64,000 nt of DNA from Draconibacterium sp. (GCA_011620585.1 WOYV01000050.1:39567-103566); one strand, 5' to 3'; shown: positions 43,801 to 54,500, numbered from the stretch's first letter. The notes: generated by a model not told the origin, from the sequence alone. Numbers and translations: made by a program.

Positions 43801-45579
43801 ATTCGCCGACAGATCTTTCTTTTCTGCAATGTCTTCGAGCCGGCTTTCAACTTCGGCAACCACCTTGTCGGTTGACTCAAGGGTAGAACCGGTGGGCATG
43901 GTTACATAAATCGAAAACTGGTCTTCCTCCACCTCGCTCAAATTGCTTACACTAATTGCAAGAACAATAAAAACGGTTACGAAAAAGAGTACGATGGCCC
44001 CGATAATCGTTTTTCCGGGTGTGCGCATACTGGCTTTTAGCAGAAGAATATAGATCTGGATAATCCGGTTGTTGGTGGTTACTTTTTCGTAGAAAATATT
44101 GTGACTTCTTTTACCACGCAACAGCACGTGCGCTCCCATTGGAATAAGCAGCAAAGCCACGAACAGCGAAATCATCAGTGTTGAAATGATGGAAACGCCT
44201 ACGTGGTTACCCAACAGTTTTATCATGTAATTGGTAGAGAATACAAAAGGAAGAAATACTGTAACCGTGGTCAGGGTTGCGGCCATAATTGATCGCCACA
44301 CTTCTTTTGTCCCTTGTGTGACGGCTTGCTCGGGATCCATCTTGTTCCCCGATAATCGGTAAATATTCTCGAGTACCACCACGCTGTTATCGAGCAGCAT
44401 CCCGATTGCCAAAACCAAACCAACCAATGTCAGACTGTTCAGCGAGATATTAAAGGCATAAAAAAGGTTGAACGCCGTGAATACAGATATAGGCATTGCC
44501 AGCGCTATAAATGAAACGATCTTAAAGTTTTTAAGGAACATCCAGAGTACGAAAATGGCCAGCAAACCACCCACCAGCGCCAGGTTGATGATCTGGTTGA
44601 TGTTGTTTTCCATCGTTTCGGCCAGGTTGGTCTGCACCACAATCTCCACATCTTTCGATGCCAGTTTCTGATTGAGTTTTGCAATTTGTTCCTGCACCCG
44701 GTGCGACAGATCGATGAGGTTGGCTTGCGAGTCGCTCACCAGCAGCATCGATACGGCTTCCATCCCGTTTACACGGCTGATCGACGTTTCTTCTTTCACG
44801 CCAAAATAAACATCGGCAACATCGTGCAGGTAAATCGGGCCGTTGGCTACCACAATGTTCTCGATGTCAGAAATATTTTCGTATTCGGCAGTAACCTGTA
44901 CAAAATACTGTTTGTTGGCATCGTTTAAATAACCGGCGAAAGTACGGTTTCGCGAATTGCCTGAAATGGCGCTCCTGATCTGTGCCGGAGTGATCCCGTA
45001 TGCTTCGCAGGCGGCTGCATCGTAGGTTACTTCAATCGAACGTTCTTTTCCGCCATATACCGAAACCGAAGCAACACCGTCGATGTTCTCCATGTCGGCT
45101 GTAATTTCCTGATCCACAATATTGCGAACCCGGTCGACCCCGCCGCTTCCCCTGACCTGCAATTCCATAAACTGATTGGTCAACTGGGCCATGTCGACCT
45201 TGTTCACCATCACCACGAAATTCTCATCGAGATCAGCGGTTACCAGGTCGATTTTTTCCTGAAGCTTCAGGAAAGTATATTTAAAGTTGACGTTCTGTTT
45301 AAAGTTTACCTGGATAGTTGCAGAGGTGTTGTTTATGAACGATTCCATGCTTTCGATGCCTTCCATGGTGCCAATCGCTCCTTCGATCGGGATCACAGCC
45401 TGGTTTTCCATGTAGCTTGGATCCACCTCTTGTCGCGACTGTATCTGAACGAACAGCATGGGCAGCTCGGCATTTGGCATTAATTCCACCGGCAACTGTT
45501 TATAGGAAATGTAACCAAGCATGGTTAATCCCAAAAACAGCATGCTGATGAATATTTTTCTATTTATGATGAATTTCAT
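40852..45579 (-). CDS. RND efflux permease fused to membrane linker and ABC ATPase (1575 residues)
   Basis: Residues 1 to about 1035 are a full RND pump: first helix at 10-30, porter domains, helices in two sets (about 335-480 and 870-1035), IGMLLDNSVVVLENIYR in the proton-relay helix 4 and GVVVNNGIILIDY in helix 10. A glycine-rich loop lies near 650. About 1040-1300 holds some five more helices and a basic segment. From 1300 there is a complete ABC ATPase: Walker A GPNGAGKST, Q-loop YLPQ, signature SGGMKQR, Walker B VVDEPTAGLDP, and STH. The frame is continuous. Its ABC domain is strikingly like the separate ATPase at 54870. This pairing of a proton-driven pump and an ATPase in one chain is not a standard architecture. 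Confidence 0.93.
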   Translation of the reverse strand: MKFIINRKIFISMLFLGLTMLGYISYKQLPVELMPNAELPMLFVQIQSRQEVDPSYMENQAVIPIEGAIGTMEGIESMESFINNTSATIQVNFKQNVNFKYTFLKLQEKIDLVTADLDENFVVMVNKVDMAQLTNQFMELQVRGSGGVDRVRNIVDQEITADMENIDGVASVSVYGGKERSIEVTYDAAACEAYGITPAQIRSAISGNSRNRTFAGYLNDANKQYFVQVTAEYENISDIENIVVANGPIYLHDVADVYFGVKEETSISRVNGMEAVSMLLVSDSQANLIDLSHRVQEQIAKLNQKLASKDVEIVVQTNLAETMENNINQIINLALVGGLLAIFVLWMFLKNFKIVSFIALAMPISVFTAFNLFYAFNISLNSLTLVGLVLAIGMLLDNSVVVLENIYRLSGNKMDPEQAVTQGTKEVWRSIMAATLTTVTVFLPFVFSTNYMIKLLGNHVGVSIISTLMISLFVALLLIPMGAHVLLRGKRSHNIFYEKVTTNNRIIQIYILLLKASMRTPGKTIIGAIVLFFVTVFIVLAISVSNLSEVEEDQFSIYVTMPTGSTLESTDKVVAEVESRLEDIAEKKDLSANIQQEEAILTFICKEDYKDIDDRTIAEIKKDVEERVKNISQAEISLEAPTSSSSFRGGGGGGGRSGTQGFAQFMGIGSNSERIVIKGENFDIMKGVAEDLLYYIEDLESIRRANISVSNNRPEIHMYFNQMLLTEYGITLNNIISELATFTREFTAGVNFKQGTEEYEIVVKQKLPEGEEEDENNEKGIDDLRVLQISSAQGANYELQQLADLVYASGMASITRVNQEKQIELNYSFVDEAEDSKDLLEAYRLEIDDIIGSYKLPSGVAVEVIHEEDQYSEFKFLIAAAFILILMILASVFESISTPFVLMFSIPLAAIGSFLALIFTGNSLFNANTLMGFIILIGVVVNNGIILIDYSNILRKRGYRKSRALMTAGLSRVRPILITAITTIVALFPLAMGQAEYVGAIGAPFAITVIGGLSLSTLLTLIFIPTLYSGLENSLNWIKSLHWGLKVGMLVVYVTGSLLIWFEVDQFIWQLLDFILLIILVPGIIAFVKTSLRQASAKVVDENEPITIKVRKLVKIYDRDSRFVREWKSGIRIRERAGLTKDYKHLHDFSDLVWQLPLFGFLTYFTFFYLESNLWMWIFSHAVFFFLFLLFVPLNQVLINREEASGKKFYSKLNRWIYNILYWIVPLVFLFVFFKNWNNLGMVIFVGIIWMILLVIYSSAEYIQKKELNIARIEGRLSGLRRGYFTMVRQIPIIGKRKKPFRALNGVSLEIKTGMFGLLGPNGAGKSTMMRIITGILEQSYGKIWINGMDTQKYREELQGLIGYLPQAFGTYENMSAWEFLDYQAILKGIKDTKVRNERMEYVLKNVHMYERRNDKIGSFSGGMKQRIGIAQILLNLPRILVVDEPTAGLDPRERIRFRNLLVELSRERIVIFSTHIIEDISSSCNQVAVINRGNLKYFGTPSEMVNMGHNFVWQFSVPAKEFDSMSNKQLIVHHMRDGENIKVRCLAKEKPAPDAINVSPHLEDAYLCLLKDFV

Positions 45580-45753
45580 CTTATTGAAATGGTTTATTTA
45601 AAGTGGCATAAGATGGAACTCGCATGATTGTATTATTACGTAACTGAATCAGAATATAGGTCATGCTCGTTTCATATTTTAAACATTAGTCGGAAGATGG
45701 AAGGCTGTAGTCCAGAGAACAAGCTTCTTCATTTTTCATCTTCCATTCGTCGT
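45580..45753. other. Spacer with hairpin between the two RND genes
   Basis: The only long gap (174 bases) inside the transport array. GGAAGATG (45692-45699) and CATCTTCC (45737-45744) form an eight-pair stem. It may be an attenuator or an mRNA-processing site setting the level of the fusion gene relative to the upstream genes. No promoter with both elements was found in it. Confidence 0.35.
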
Positions 45754-48700
45754 TTAATTTACAAGTTCAGGTTTATTATTTTTTTCCTTCACAAACGCAT
45801 TTCGCACCCTGTCGAGTACATCATACACACACGGGATCACAATCAGGGTCAAAAGGGTAGAGGTTACCAAACCGCCAACTACTGCCAGTGCCATGGGCGA
45901 GCGCAGCGAAGCGCTTTCACCAAAACCAATGGTAAGTGGGAGCAATGCCAGGATGGTTGTCAAGCTGGTCATCAGAATAGGCCGGATCCGTTGCTGCCCT
46001 GCTTGTAAAATGGCTTCGCGACGATCCATTCCATCCCTTATCAATTGGTTGATCCGGTCGACAAGTATAATCGAGTCGTTTACCGCAATACCTACTAACA
46101 TGATCACCCCGATGATGGCCATAATATTAAAAGTCCTTCCGAGGATGAAGAAAATGAGTATGGTTCCTACCACAGCCAGCGGAATGGTCAACAGTATAGT
46201 GAACGGATGGACCAGCGATTCGAACTGCGACGCCAGTACCATATAAACCAGTACGATGGACAAGAGCAGGGCAAATGTCAGATTCTGTAACGATTCCTGG
46301 CGTTTTTCTTCTTCGCCGGTAACCATAATCCGGTATTCGGGGAGTAAGTTGATCGATGCCGTGGCCAGCCTGATCTCGTTGGCAACATGGTCGAGCGCTA
46401 CACCGCTTTCGAGTTGGGCAGTTACCTTTCCAATGCGGTTCTGGTTTCTTCTGAATATTTCTTTAGGCGCCACTCCGTAGGAGATGTCCGCAATTTCGCT
46501 TAAGCGGAAAACCTGGTCGCCCGATGTGATCAGCAATGAATTGATTTCATCCAACCCTTTTTCCGGAACTTTGATGGTGATGTCTTCCATTTCGCCGTTT
46601 CGTTCGAGCTGGCCGGCATTTCTTCCTTCAAGCTGTTCCTGTATTTGTGTAATTACTGTGTTAATGTCGATATTGTACATTCCGGCACGCATGCGGTCGA
46701 CGCGGACTTCAACTTCGGGAGCGCCGTCTTCAATCGAAGTTTGTACGTTAAACAAACCATTGATTTCGAGCATGCGGGCTTTTACCTGTTCGGCAATATT
46801 TTCAATTTCGTCGAGTTCTTCCCCGCGCACTTCAACTACCACCGGGGCCTCGTCGGTTCCAAGGATCGACTGAAGGGCGCTTTCTTCCTGCGAGAAACTA
46901 AGTTCCAAGCCTTCGATATTGGCTGTAAGTTTATCGAGTGTTTTGATAATACTTTCGGCTGAAACTTTTGTGTCGCTTTTCAGGATCACTTTCATTTGAG
47001 CCGTGTTTTCACCTTCGAAAATGGCTGCGGCATCACCCGAGATCCCGCTAGAAGGACCTGCCTGGGAATAAATGGTTTCGAGGTTTTCTCCCAGGTATTC
47101 CATTAAAATATCTTCGATATTCCGGACCGTAGATTCAGTTCTGTTCAACTTGGCACCTTCCTGTAATTTAAGATCGATGGTAAGTTCGTGTGTTTCACTT
47201 TTTGGCATAAATTCAGTACCAATGTGTGGCACAAGAAAAACCGAACCAGCTACTGCTATGGTTGTTACCAAAATCACCAGCCACTTTGCTTTCAAAACTT
47301 TGTCGAGGAAGCGGGCGTAACCACCCATTTTGATTGATTTGGTTTTGAGTGGCTTATTTCGTTTGCCATAAAAGCGATCGTACATCATCGGGATCAGGAA
47401 AATAGCTACTACAAGCGACGACAGCAACGAGAAAGCTACCGTCCAGGCCTGATCTTTGAATAATTCGCCCGATGCGCCGTGGAGGTAAACAATGGGCAGA
47501 AATACGATGATCGTGGTAAGCGTGGACGCAGTGATTGCACCTCCTACTTCGGAAGCACCTGTAATAGCGGCGTCGCGGACACTCATTCCGTTTTCGTGGT
47601 TCCTGAAAATATTCTCCAACACGACAATCGCGTTATCCACCAACATACCCGCACCTAATGCCAGGCCCCCCAATGTCATAATATTAAGGGTGAGGTGGTT
47701 GAAATACATCAGGTTAAAAGTGGCGATGATTGAGATTGGGATGGCAATACTTACTATCAGTGTCGTTCCAAAGCGGCGGAGGAAAAGGAACAGAATGACA
47801 ACGGCCAATAAAATACCGATCAGCGCTGTTTCCTGAACTTCACCAATGGCATCGCTGATAAAACGCCCCTGGTTGGTTACCTTGGTAAGTTTGTACCCCG
47901 GTAGCGCTTTTTCGATGTTTACCATCGCTTCTTCAATCTGCTCGACCGATTTTACAGTGTTGTATTTTGTTTCTTTATAAATGGCAAGCCCGATGCAACG
48001 TTCGCCGTTGATGTGCACAATGTTTTCGGGTTCTTTGTTCCCCACCTTTATAGAGGATACATCTCTTAAATAAACCGGAGCCATTTCAATGCTGCGTCCG
48101 TTTGGAGTAGCAGAAGTTTCTGTTCGTACTGCCTTGTACCCAACAATCAGGTTTTCGAAATCTTTGACGCTTTGCAGCATCGAAACACCTTTTACAATAT
48201 ACTGAATTCCCATGTCGCTGATCCGTCCACCGGAAACGTTCCGGTTGAAGTTCTGGATACGCGTGGCCACTTCATCCATCGACAGGTTCTGGGATTCGAG
48301 CCGGTATGCGTCGGTTTCAATAATAATCTCGCTTTCTTCCTGCCCGGTAAGTTCCACTTCGGCTACACCTTCGAGGCGAACCAGTTCGTTTCGGATGTAA
48401 TTCTCGGCCACTTTCCGGAGATCGTTCATATCCTTGATCTCGTCATGAGTAAGCCCGATAATCATCACAGGTGTGGTATTCGGGTCGTGCTGTGTTATTT
48501 TAAGTTCATCAATTTCGGAGTTCTGGGTAAGGGTATTCAATGCTTTTTGCAAATCCAGAAAAGCTTCGTCCATGTCCTTGTTCCAGGCGTATTCAACCGT
48601 AATTTGTGCCGATCCAACACGCGAAATGGAAGTTACCTGCACCACATCCGACTGGCGAATGGCCAATGCTTCGATGTTTTCGACAAATTGTTTTTCCATT

Positions 48701-48876
48701 TCTTCGGGGGGTCGTTCGCCCGAGGTCACCTCCACAAAAATGCGGGGCGAGTTCAGGTCGGGAAAGAGGTCAACACCCAGTTTGTCGTAAGAAATGTAGC
48801 CCAGGAGCAGAACGCCCAGCACCACCATTAGTACGGTAACAGGATAGTTGACAGAAAACTGCGTTAATTTCTTCAT
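45754..48876 (-). CDS. RND-family efflux transporter permease
   Basis: The 1040-residue protein is a standard-length RND pump: FSVNYPVTVLMVVLGVLLLGYISY first helix, porter domains, helix 4 with GMLVDNAIVVLENIFR, and helix 10 with GIAVNDSIILVDRINQL. It drives substrates across the envelope with proton motive force, together with the adaptor and TolC protein encoded directly upstream. Substrate class cannot be told; the D-N pair in helix 4 is common in this branch. The gene starts 26 bases after the adaptor gene. Confidence 0.94.
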   Translation of the reverse strand: MKKLTQFSVNYPVTVLMVVLGVLLLGYISYDKLGVDLFPDLNSPRIFVEVTSGERPPEEMEKQFVENIEALAIRQSDVVQVTSISRVGSAQITVEYAWNKDMDEAFLDLQKALNTLTQNSEIDELKITQHDPNTTPVMIIGLTHDEIKDMNDLRKVAENYIRNELVRLEGVAEVELTGQEESEIIIETDAYRLESQNLSMDEVATRIQNFNRNVSGGRISDMGIQYIVKGVSMLQSVKDFENLIVGYKAVRTETSATPNGRSIEMAPVYLRDVSSIKVGNKEPENIVHINGERCIGLAIYKETKYNTVKSVEQIEEAMVNIEKALPGYKLTKVTNQGRFISDAIGEVQETALIGILLAVVILFLFLRRFGTTLIVSIAIPISIIATFNLMYFNHLTLNIMTLGGLALGAGMLVDNAIVVLENIFRNHENGMSVRDAAITGASEVGGAITASTLTTIIVFLPIVYLHGASGELFKDQAWTVAFSLLSSLVVAIFLIPMMYDRFYGKRNKPLKTKSIKMGGYARFLDKVLKAKWLVILVTTIAVAGSVFLVPHIGTEFMPKSETHELTIDLKLQEGAKLNRTESTVRNIEDILMEYLGENLETIYSQAGPSSGISGDAAAIFEGENTAQMKVILKSDTKVSAESIIKTLDKLTANIEGLELSFSQEESALQSILGTDEAPVVVEVRGEELDEIENIAEQVKARMLEINGLFNVQTSIEDGAPEVEVRVDRMRAGMYNIDINTVITQIQEQLEGRNAGQLERNGEMEDITIKVPEKGLDEINSLLITSGDQVFRLSEIADISYGVAPKEIFRRNQNRIGKVTAQLESGVALDHVANEIRLATASINLLPEYRIMVTGEEEKRQESLQNLTFALLLSIVLVYMVLASQFESLVHPFTILLTIPLAVVGTILIFFILGRTFNIMAIIGVIMLVGIAVNDSIILVDRINQLIRDGMDRREAILQAGQQRIRPILMTSLTTILALLPLTIGFGESASLRSPMALAVVGGLVTSTLLTLIVIPCVYDVLDRVRNAFVKEKNNKPELVN

Positions 48877-48902
48877 GATCTGTACTTCTTGTGGTTACCG
48901 GC

Positions 48903-49961
48903 CTACATAATTACTTTCACTTTCGAGTTGTCGCGGAGTGTTTCGAATCCTTTAATAATCAAACGATCGTTTGGACCCAATCCTTCCACGACTTCGATTT
49001 CGTCGTCGTTCGAAATTCCGGTGGTAATTCTGCGGTCGTCGGCAGCACTGTTCCTACCTACCACAAATACATATTTACCACGAGAGCCCGACATGATCAC
49101 ATCACGCGGGATCACCACGACGCTGTCTTTTTGAGCAGTTATTATGCTGGCTTTGACAAACATTCCGGGACGGAGTTTTAGGTCGGGGTTTTCAATTTGC
49201 AGTTTGCCTGTGAAGGTACGGGTTTCGTTGCTGATAACCGGCGACAGTTCGGTAACATGCGCCAGCAATGTGTCTTCAGTTAATGTGTAACTGGTAATTA
49301 ATACGTCTTGTCCAACATTTACTTCCGAAATATTTTTTTCAGGTAAATTAATTTCAACATACATCTGGTCGTAAGCCATTAGTTTTACCATGCTTTGTCC
49401 GGCCGATACCAGTACACCCCCGGTGTAGTATGGCAGCTCAACAATAATTCCGGGGAAAGGCGCCAATACCTGCATTTTTGCTAATTGTATCTGAGCGTTT
49501 TCGTAACTGTACTGTGCATCGATTTTCGAAACTTCCGAGTTACGAAGTTCACGTAAAGTAACGCCTCCCTTTTCATACAACGATTGTTGTTTTTCGTATT
49601 CCTGTTCCGAAATTTCGAGATTCAATTTTCTCGAGTCGAGGTTTAGCCCGTTGTAATATTCGTCGTTTTCAAATTTAACGATCACTTGTCCTTTGTTGAC
49701 ACGGTCGCCCAGCTTGAATTTTTTCCCGGTTTTTGGATTTATCTGTAGAAAATAATTTCCTTCGATTTCCGAAAAAAGCTCTGCTTCGGAACGGGCTTTG
49801 GCTGTTCCGGTGGTGGTAATATACTGCTGGATACTTTTTAGTTTAACGTTCTCTACTGAAACCGGAACCGCGAGATCGGCCGATTCAGACGCTTGCTGAT
49901 TGTTACACGATACTGCGGCCATAACAATTAGCGCCAGGAAAAGCAATTTTATATTTTTCAT
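48903..49961 (-). CDS. RND/ABC efflux periplasmic adaptor (membrane fusion protein), lipoprotein
   Basis: The 352-residue protein has a lipoprotein signal with Cys19 (AVSC), then barrel-sandwich halves (IEGNYFLQINPKTGKKFKLGDRVNKGQ and VLAPFPGIIVELPYYTGGVLVSAGQ) around a short coiled-coil hairpin, a beta-barrel and a membrane-proximal domain ending in GPNDRLIIKGFETLRDNSKV. It should bridge the inner-membrane pumps of this locus to the TolC channel. It is preceded by tolC by 20 bases. Confidence 0.93.
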   Translation of the reverse strand: MKNIKLLFLALIVMAAVSCNNQQASESADLAVPVSVENVKLKSIQQYITTTGTAKARSEAELFSEIEGNYFLQINPKTGKKFKLGDRVNKGQVIVKFENDEYYNGLNLDSRKLNLEISEQEYEKQQSLYEKGGVTLRELRNSEVSKIDAQYSYENAQIQLAKMQVLAPFPGIIVELPYYTGGVLVSAGQSMVKLMAYDQMYVEINLPEKNISEVNVGQDVLITSYTLTEDTLLAHVTELSPVISNETRTFTGKLQIENPDLKLRPGMFVKASIITAQKDSVVVIPRDVIMSGSRGKYVFVVGRNSAADDRRITTGISNDDEIEVVEGLGPNDRLIIKGFETLRDNSKVKVIM

Positions 49962-49981
49962 TGTGATAAGATTTTGCTGGT

Positions 49982-51487
49982 TTATTTTTTCTTTTCATTC
50001 AGGTACAACTCGTTTGGCAGGATTTTTTCGCCTTTCTCGAAATCGTACAGCGACTGAATTTTCATGTTTAACAATTCGATTTTATAATTAATAAGTGCCT
50101 GGCTATAGGCAATTTTATTTTGCGAAAGTTGTGTTTGATACAAGTTAAGATCCATACCGGTAAGGTCGCCGTTTTGATATCTTTCGAGGTTGATCTCGTA
50201 GGTTAGCTGGGCATTTCGCTCGTTTTGCTTCGCAATTTCTATTTGATTTAATTGGTTTTGCAGGTTACGGTATACCTGGCGAATATCGACTACAATTTGT
50301 TTTTTCTGTTCCGAAAAATTTAATTCCTGCGACTTGATGTCGGCCTGTGCCGCGGCAATTCGCGCTTTCTTTTCGCCCCAGTCGAAAATCGGGATATTAA
50401 AGCTTAATGCCACCGAGGGGCTTTGTGTTGGCTGATCATAAATATTTCTGAGGACCTTATCATCGCCGGTGATACCCATTCTCAGGTTTACTTCACCTTT
50501 AAACTCGTTGAGAGATTTGGTTTCAATCAGACTGAACTGACTGTTTTCGATGTCGATTTCGCGTTGACGAAGTTCCATCCGGGCCTCGAGCCCGGTGTTG
50601 ATGGCAACATCCAAATCAACGGGAACAGGATTGGCGCTTACATCGGCCAGGATCATAATGTCTTCGTCGAGGTCCATCCCCAGGTAAAGTTTTAATTGGT
50701 CTTTGGCATTCTCAAAAGATACCTCATTATTTTGCACTGTTGATTTAGCAGTGGAAAGGTTTAGTTCGGCCTGGTACAATTCTTCCTTGGCGGCCAAGCC
50801 GGCATCCACTTTATTTACGATAATATCGTAGCTCTTTTGTGTATTGGTCAATTCTTCGCGTGCAATGTTCATATCCATTTGCGACATGTACACGTTATAA
50901 AAGAACTGAGTAACATTTTTTTCGAGGTTCAAACGCTGCATAGCATAACTAATGTTGGCGTTCTCCAAACTCAATTCGAGTTGTTTCAGCTGTAGTTTTA
51001 AACGATTGTATGTAAACAGGGGCTGGTTCAGGTTCAGGTACAGATTGTTATAAAAAACCTGACTTTCGGTCTGCGTAGTCGACAACGTTGAGTTACTGTT
51101 TCGCCAGCCAAATTCATTGATTAATGAGATAGTCCCATCGGTAGGTAAGATTGGTTGAGATATAGTGAATACGGTATTCGACTGGATATTCTCGTTGGTA
51201 TACCATTCCGAAACCCTGGTATCAAATCGACGCTGGTTGCTGTAATCAATCGGATTTAATTCGAGCGAGAATCTTGATTTTAATGCAGCACGTTGTGCTT
51301 CAAGGTTCTTCTGATAACGCTCAAGATTTAGCAACGATTGCTGCAAGTCGGGGCTCGTTGTTTGTGCAACACCCAGGGCTTTGTCAAGAGTTAAAGCGTC
51401 CTGCGACTGAACAACCAGAGTTCCGGCCCCCATAAATAGCAAGACAAGAGCAATACTCCGGATCAGTTTGAATTTAGTAATTTCCAT
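49982..51487 (-). CDS. TolC-family outer-membrane channel
   Basis: A signal peptide ending in VQSQ precedes the duplicated helical-barrel domains typical of TolC: LDKALGVAQTTSPDLQQSLLNLERYQ, a middle LNLNQPLFTYNRLKLQLKQLEL, and the second repeat with VALSFNIPIFDWGEKKARIAAAQADI. The protein forms the trimeric exit duct for the pumps of this locus. 501 residues is normal for the family. Confidence 0.93.
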   Translation of the reverse strand: MEITKFKLIRSIALVLLFMGAGTLVVQSQDALTLDKALGVAQTTSPDLQQSLLNLERYQKNLEAQRAALKSRFSLELNPIDYSNQRRFDTRVSEWYTNENIQSNTVFTISQPILPTDGTISLINEFGWRNSNSTLSTTQTESQVFYNNLYLNLNQPLFTYNRLKLQLKQLELSLENANISYAMQRLNLEKNVTQFFYNVYMSQMDMNIAREELTNTQKSYDIIVNKVDAGLAAKEELYQAELNLSTAKSTVQNNEVSFENAKDQLKLYLGMDLDEDIMILADVSANPVPVDLDVAINTGLEARMELRQREIDIENSQFSLIETKSLNEFKGEVNLRMGITGDDKVLRNIYDQPTQSPSVALSFNIPIFDWGEKKARIAAAQADIKSQELNFSEQKKQIVVDIRQVYRNLQNQLNQIEIAKQNERNAQLTYEINLERYQNGDLTGMDLNLYQTQLSQNKIAYSQALINYKIELLNMKIQSLYDFEKGEKILPNELYLNEKKK

Positions 51488-51508
51488 TATTTGAGATTTT
51501 TTGATTGT

Positions 51509-54500
51509 TTACAGTTCAACCAGTTTTACGGCATCGGCAAATACCATGCGTAGTTCTGTTTTATTCGAAAGTTCGATTTTGGCTGTGTCAGGTGCGAAGT
51601 AGTATGATCCCAGGTGCATCCAGCCGTTTTCGGCATTCTGAACATCGAGCGTTGCTCCCTCCGGTCCATCGTCGCCATAAATCGTAAAATTGTAATTTCC
51701 TTTTTCTTCCTGGCCGTCGCGGCCACGTGGACGCATTTTGTACAGGTGGTAAAATACATCGTAATAACCGGCTTTGCTTAGCGGTACATTCCAGGTAGCT
51801 ACCTGGTCGCCTTGGCCACCCTTAATATAATAAGCCGACCGTACATATTCCCCGTAAAATTCAGTATTGGTAATGGCAGTCCAGCTGGTTGCCGGTCTCC
51901 ACCAGTTGATCCCCTGGTAACGTTGTTGTTTTTCCTCCTTGGTAACAATCAGTTTTTCAAGTAAACTTACGTTTTTGTTTTCAGTTATGTGGAACTCCGG
52001 ATCTTCGTTGTCGACCACAATTTCGTTAGGCTGTTTTAGCTGTACGGGAACATCGGAAACGGTTTCGCCGGCATATGGTTTTGCTTTCGGATCTTCTTCA
52101 ATATCACGGAAGAACTCAAGCATGGTTTGTGGTATGTTTTTCGAGGTCATGGTATTCAGGATAACCATTCGCGGATCGCCATCCAGTACATAACTCAAAT
52201 CTTTGGTTTGATGGGCATCAAGGAAAATAAGGTTATCGATTACATCGTCGCCGCCACCCATTCCGGGTCTGCCGCCACCCATTCCGGGTCCGCCACCGCC
52301 GCCCATTCGGAACGAAAGCTTCACCAACCCGTCTACATTCGAGAAGTTGGTCACTTTCAGGCTAACCATGGTTTTCATGGCATCGCCACTTTTAACTTTA
52401 ACCGCTTTGAAAGGCGAAATCAGGTAACCTGGCAGCGATTTTTCCTTGAACCACTCGTCCATGATCGGAACCAGATCGATGCCAAATTCGTCGTTTATTT
52501 GTTTATCGAATTCTTCAAAAGAAATATTTTTGAATTTATTCTGACTCAGAACTTTTCGCAGAAAATCTTCAAATTCTTTTTGTCCGGCTTTCCACTGAAC
52601 CAACGAGAACAGCACATCGCCTTTGAGTTTTATCACATTGTCGACAATTTCAATTTGTTCAGGGTCGGCCAGAATTTCTTCAAAAGTTTGATCCTGCAAT
52701 GCGATATTTGCCAGTACGTCTTCGCTTTCGCCATTCATACTACTCATAAAAATCGAACGCATATCAACCGACTGGCTTTTCAGGTAGGCTTCAAAAACAC
52801 GGTTGGTGATCGGCCATTTGTCTGATTGGATGTTGTTTTGGAAATTATACAACATTGGGAATATGAAGTATGGATTGGCTTTCTGAGTAACAGTCATCTG
52901 TCCGCGTGAGAAATCCCGGTCTTCGTCGTTTTCTTCAGTAAAACGCCGGACAAAACCTTCAAGTACGCGAAGCTCCTTGTCCTGATCAGTCATTTCGCCC
53001 TGATCGCCCCGGCGCCAACGACCCACGCGGTCTTTTTGTTTTTCGAAATCGCCTTCGCGAAAAATATAGGCTTTTTCAGGGATTAGCACTTGTTCGGGCT
53101 GAATAGCTTCCTGGATCGAGGTCCACATTCGTTCGTAGGTTTTAAATTGGGCAGGAACTTCGACCAGTGAAATTCGATGCGAACTGCAATCGAGATTGTA
53201 AATGCGTTTAAAATCTTCGAAACGTTCGCTGATGATACTTCCCAGCGTATCTTTCGATTCGGGGAACTGGTTGGAGAAATAATCGTGACCGTCGAGATAC
53301 CAAACTCCGTATTCGAAGTCTTTCTGGGTCATGCTTTTTTGTTTGTAATGACCGATGGCCAGCGAAACCTGGGTAAGCGGGGTACTACTGTTAAACGCAA
53401 ATTCCCCGGAAGAAACTTCGCTAATTGTACCTTGCGAAACGGCTTGCAAACCCGGCTGAGTTTTTACCTTAAGCGAGTATTTTACAAATTGCGGATGGTG
53501 CCATTTCACGTTTTTCGAACTGTAGGTAACCCCTGTATTCGGATACCAGTTGGCTTCCTTGGTAAGTAATACATATTCGGGCGTGATGAAGGCATATCGT
53601 TTGTCGACATTCAACACAAACTGTCCGTATTTTTCGAGCCGGGCTTCTTCTTCAATATCCAGGTAACAATAATTTTCGTCGATGCTGCCTGAGTAGGAAA
53701 AACCGACTTTGGCAGAATCGCCTGGCAGCAGATTAACATTATCTGAAAGTATGATCAGGTGTTTATCGCGAAGGAAGGGAATGGTGTTTCCGTTAAACTT
53801 TACATCTTTTACTTCGAGTCCTGCATTAAGGTTGAAAACCAATTTCGAAAGTGTTGCATTCTTGTCGTTCAGAATGGTTAATTCGGAAGTAGCGCTGATG
53901 GTTTCGCCCTGATGATTGACCGACAAATTATTGGATAAGATGGCCGGAACAACTTCGTCGACGTATTTATTATTCAGTTCAACAATTTCGGCCCGGAGCT
54001 TCTCATTCGCCTTAAAAGTGTGAATGTGCTCGTAGCCCAGATAACCTGCCCCTCCAATAAAAATGATGCTCAGTACCAGCGAAATGTAGGTCATTGCCTC
54101 TGATTGCGGCAAGCGCTTCAGCAGGAATATAGTCAGAAAAACAAAACCGGCGCCAAGTCCGAAATACATACCGCGGTGGATTAGTACTACCTCGAGGTTT
54201 CCAAATCCCACAATGTCGGAGCTCAACATCGGAATATTGAAAGCCATGTAATCGAAAATGTAGTAGAATTTGGCTTGTAGTAGAAAGAGAGTTATTCCAA
54301 TGTAGCCGAGCACCAAAACAAAAGTAATGGCCTGGTTTCTGATCACACTCATAAGTAAAAACGAAAGTCCCATGATAAAGACCAGGGTTGGGATACTGAT
54401 TAGCAAAAGATATACCCCGTAAGAAATCCAGTCGATGTTGGTTCCCTGTGCAAGTGAGTTGAAAATAAGCGCCATAATTACAACGGCAATATTCAGGATC

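Noticed and set aside
40852..45579. Asp-Asn in the RND proton-relay helix as evidence of an inactive pump
   Set aside because: Both RND proteins here have D-N where AcrB has D-D, and this is common in related branches, so it does not show loss of function.
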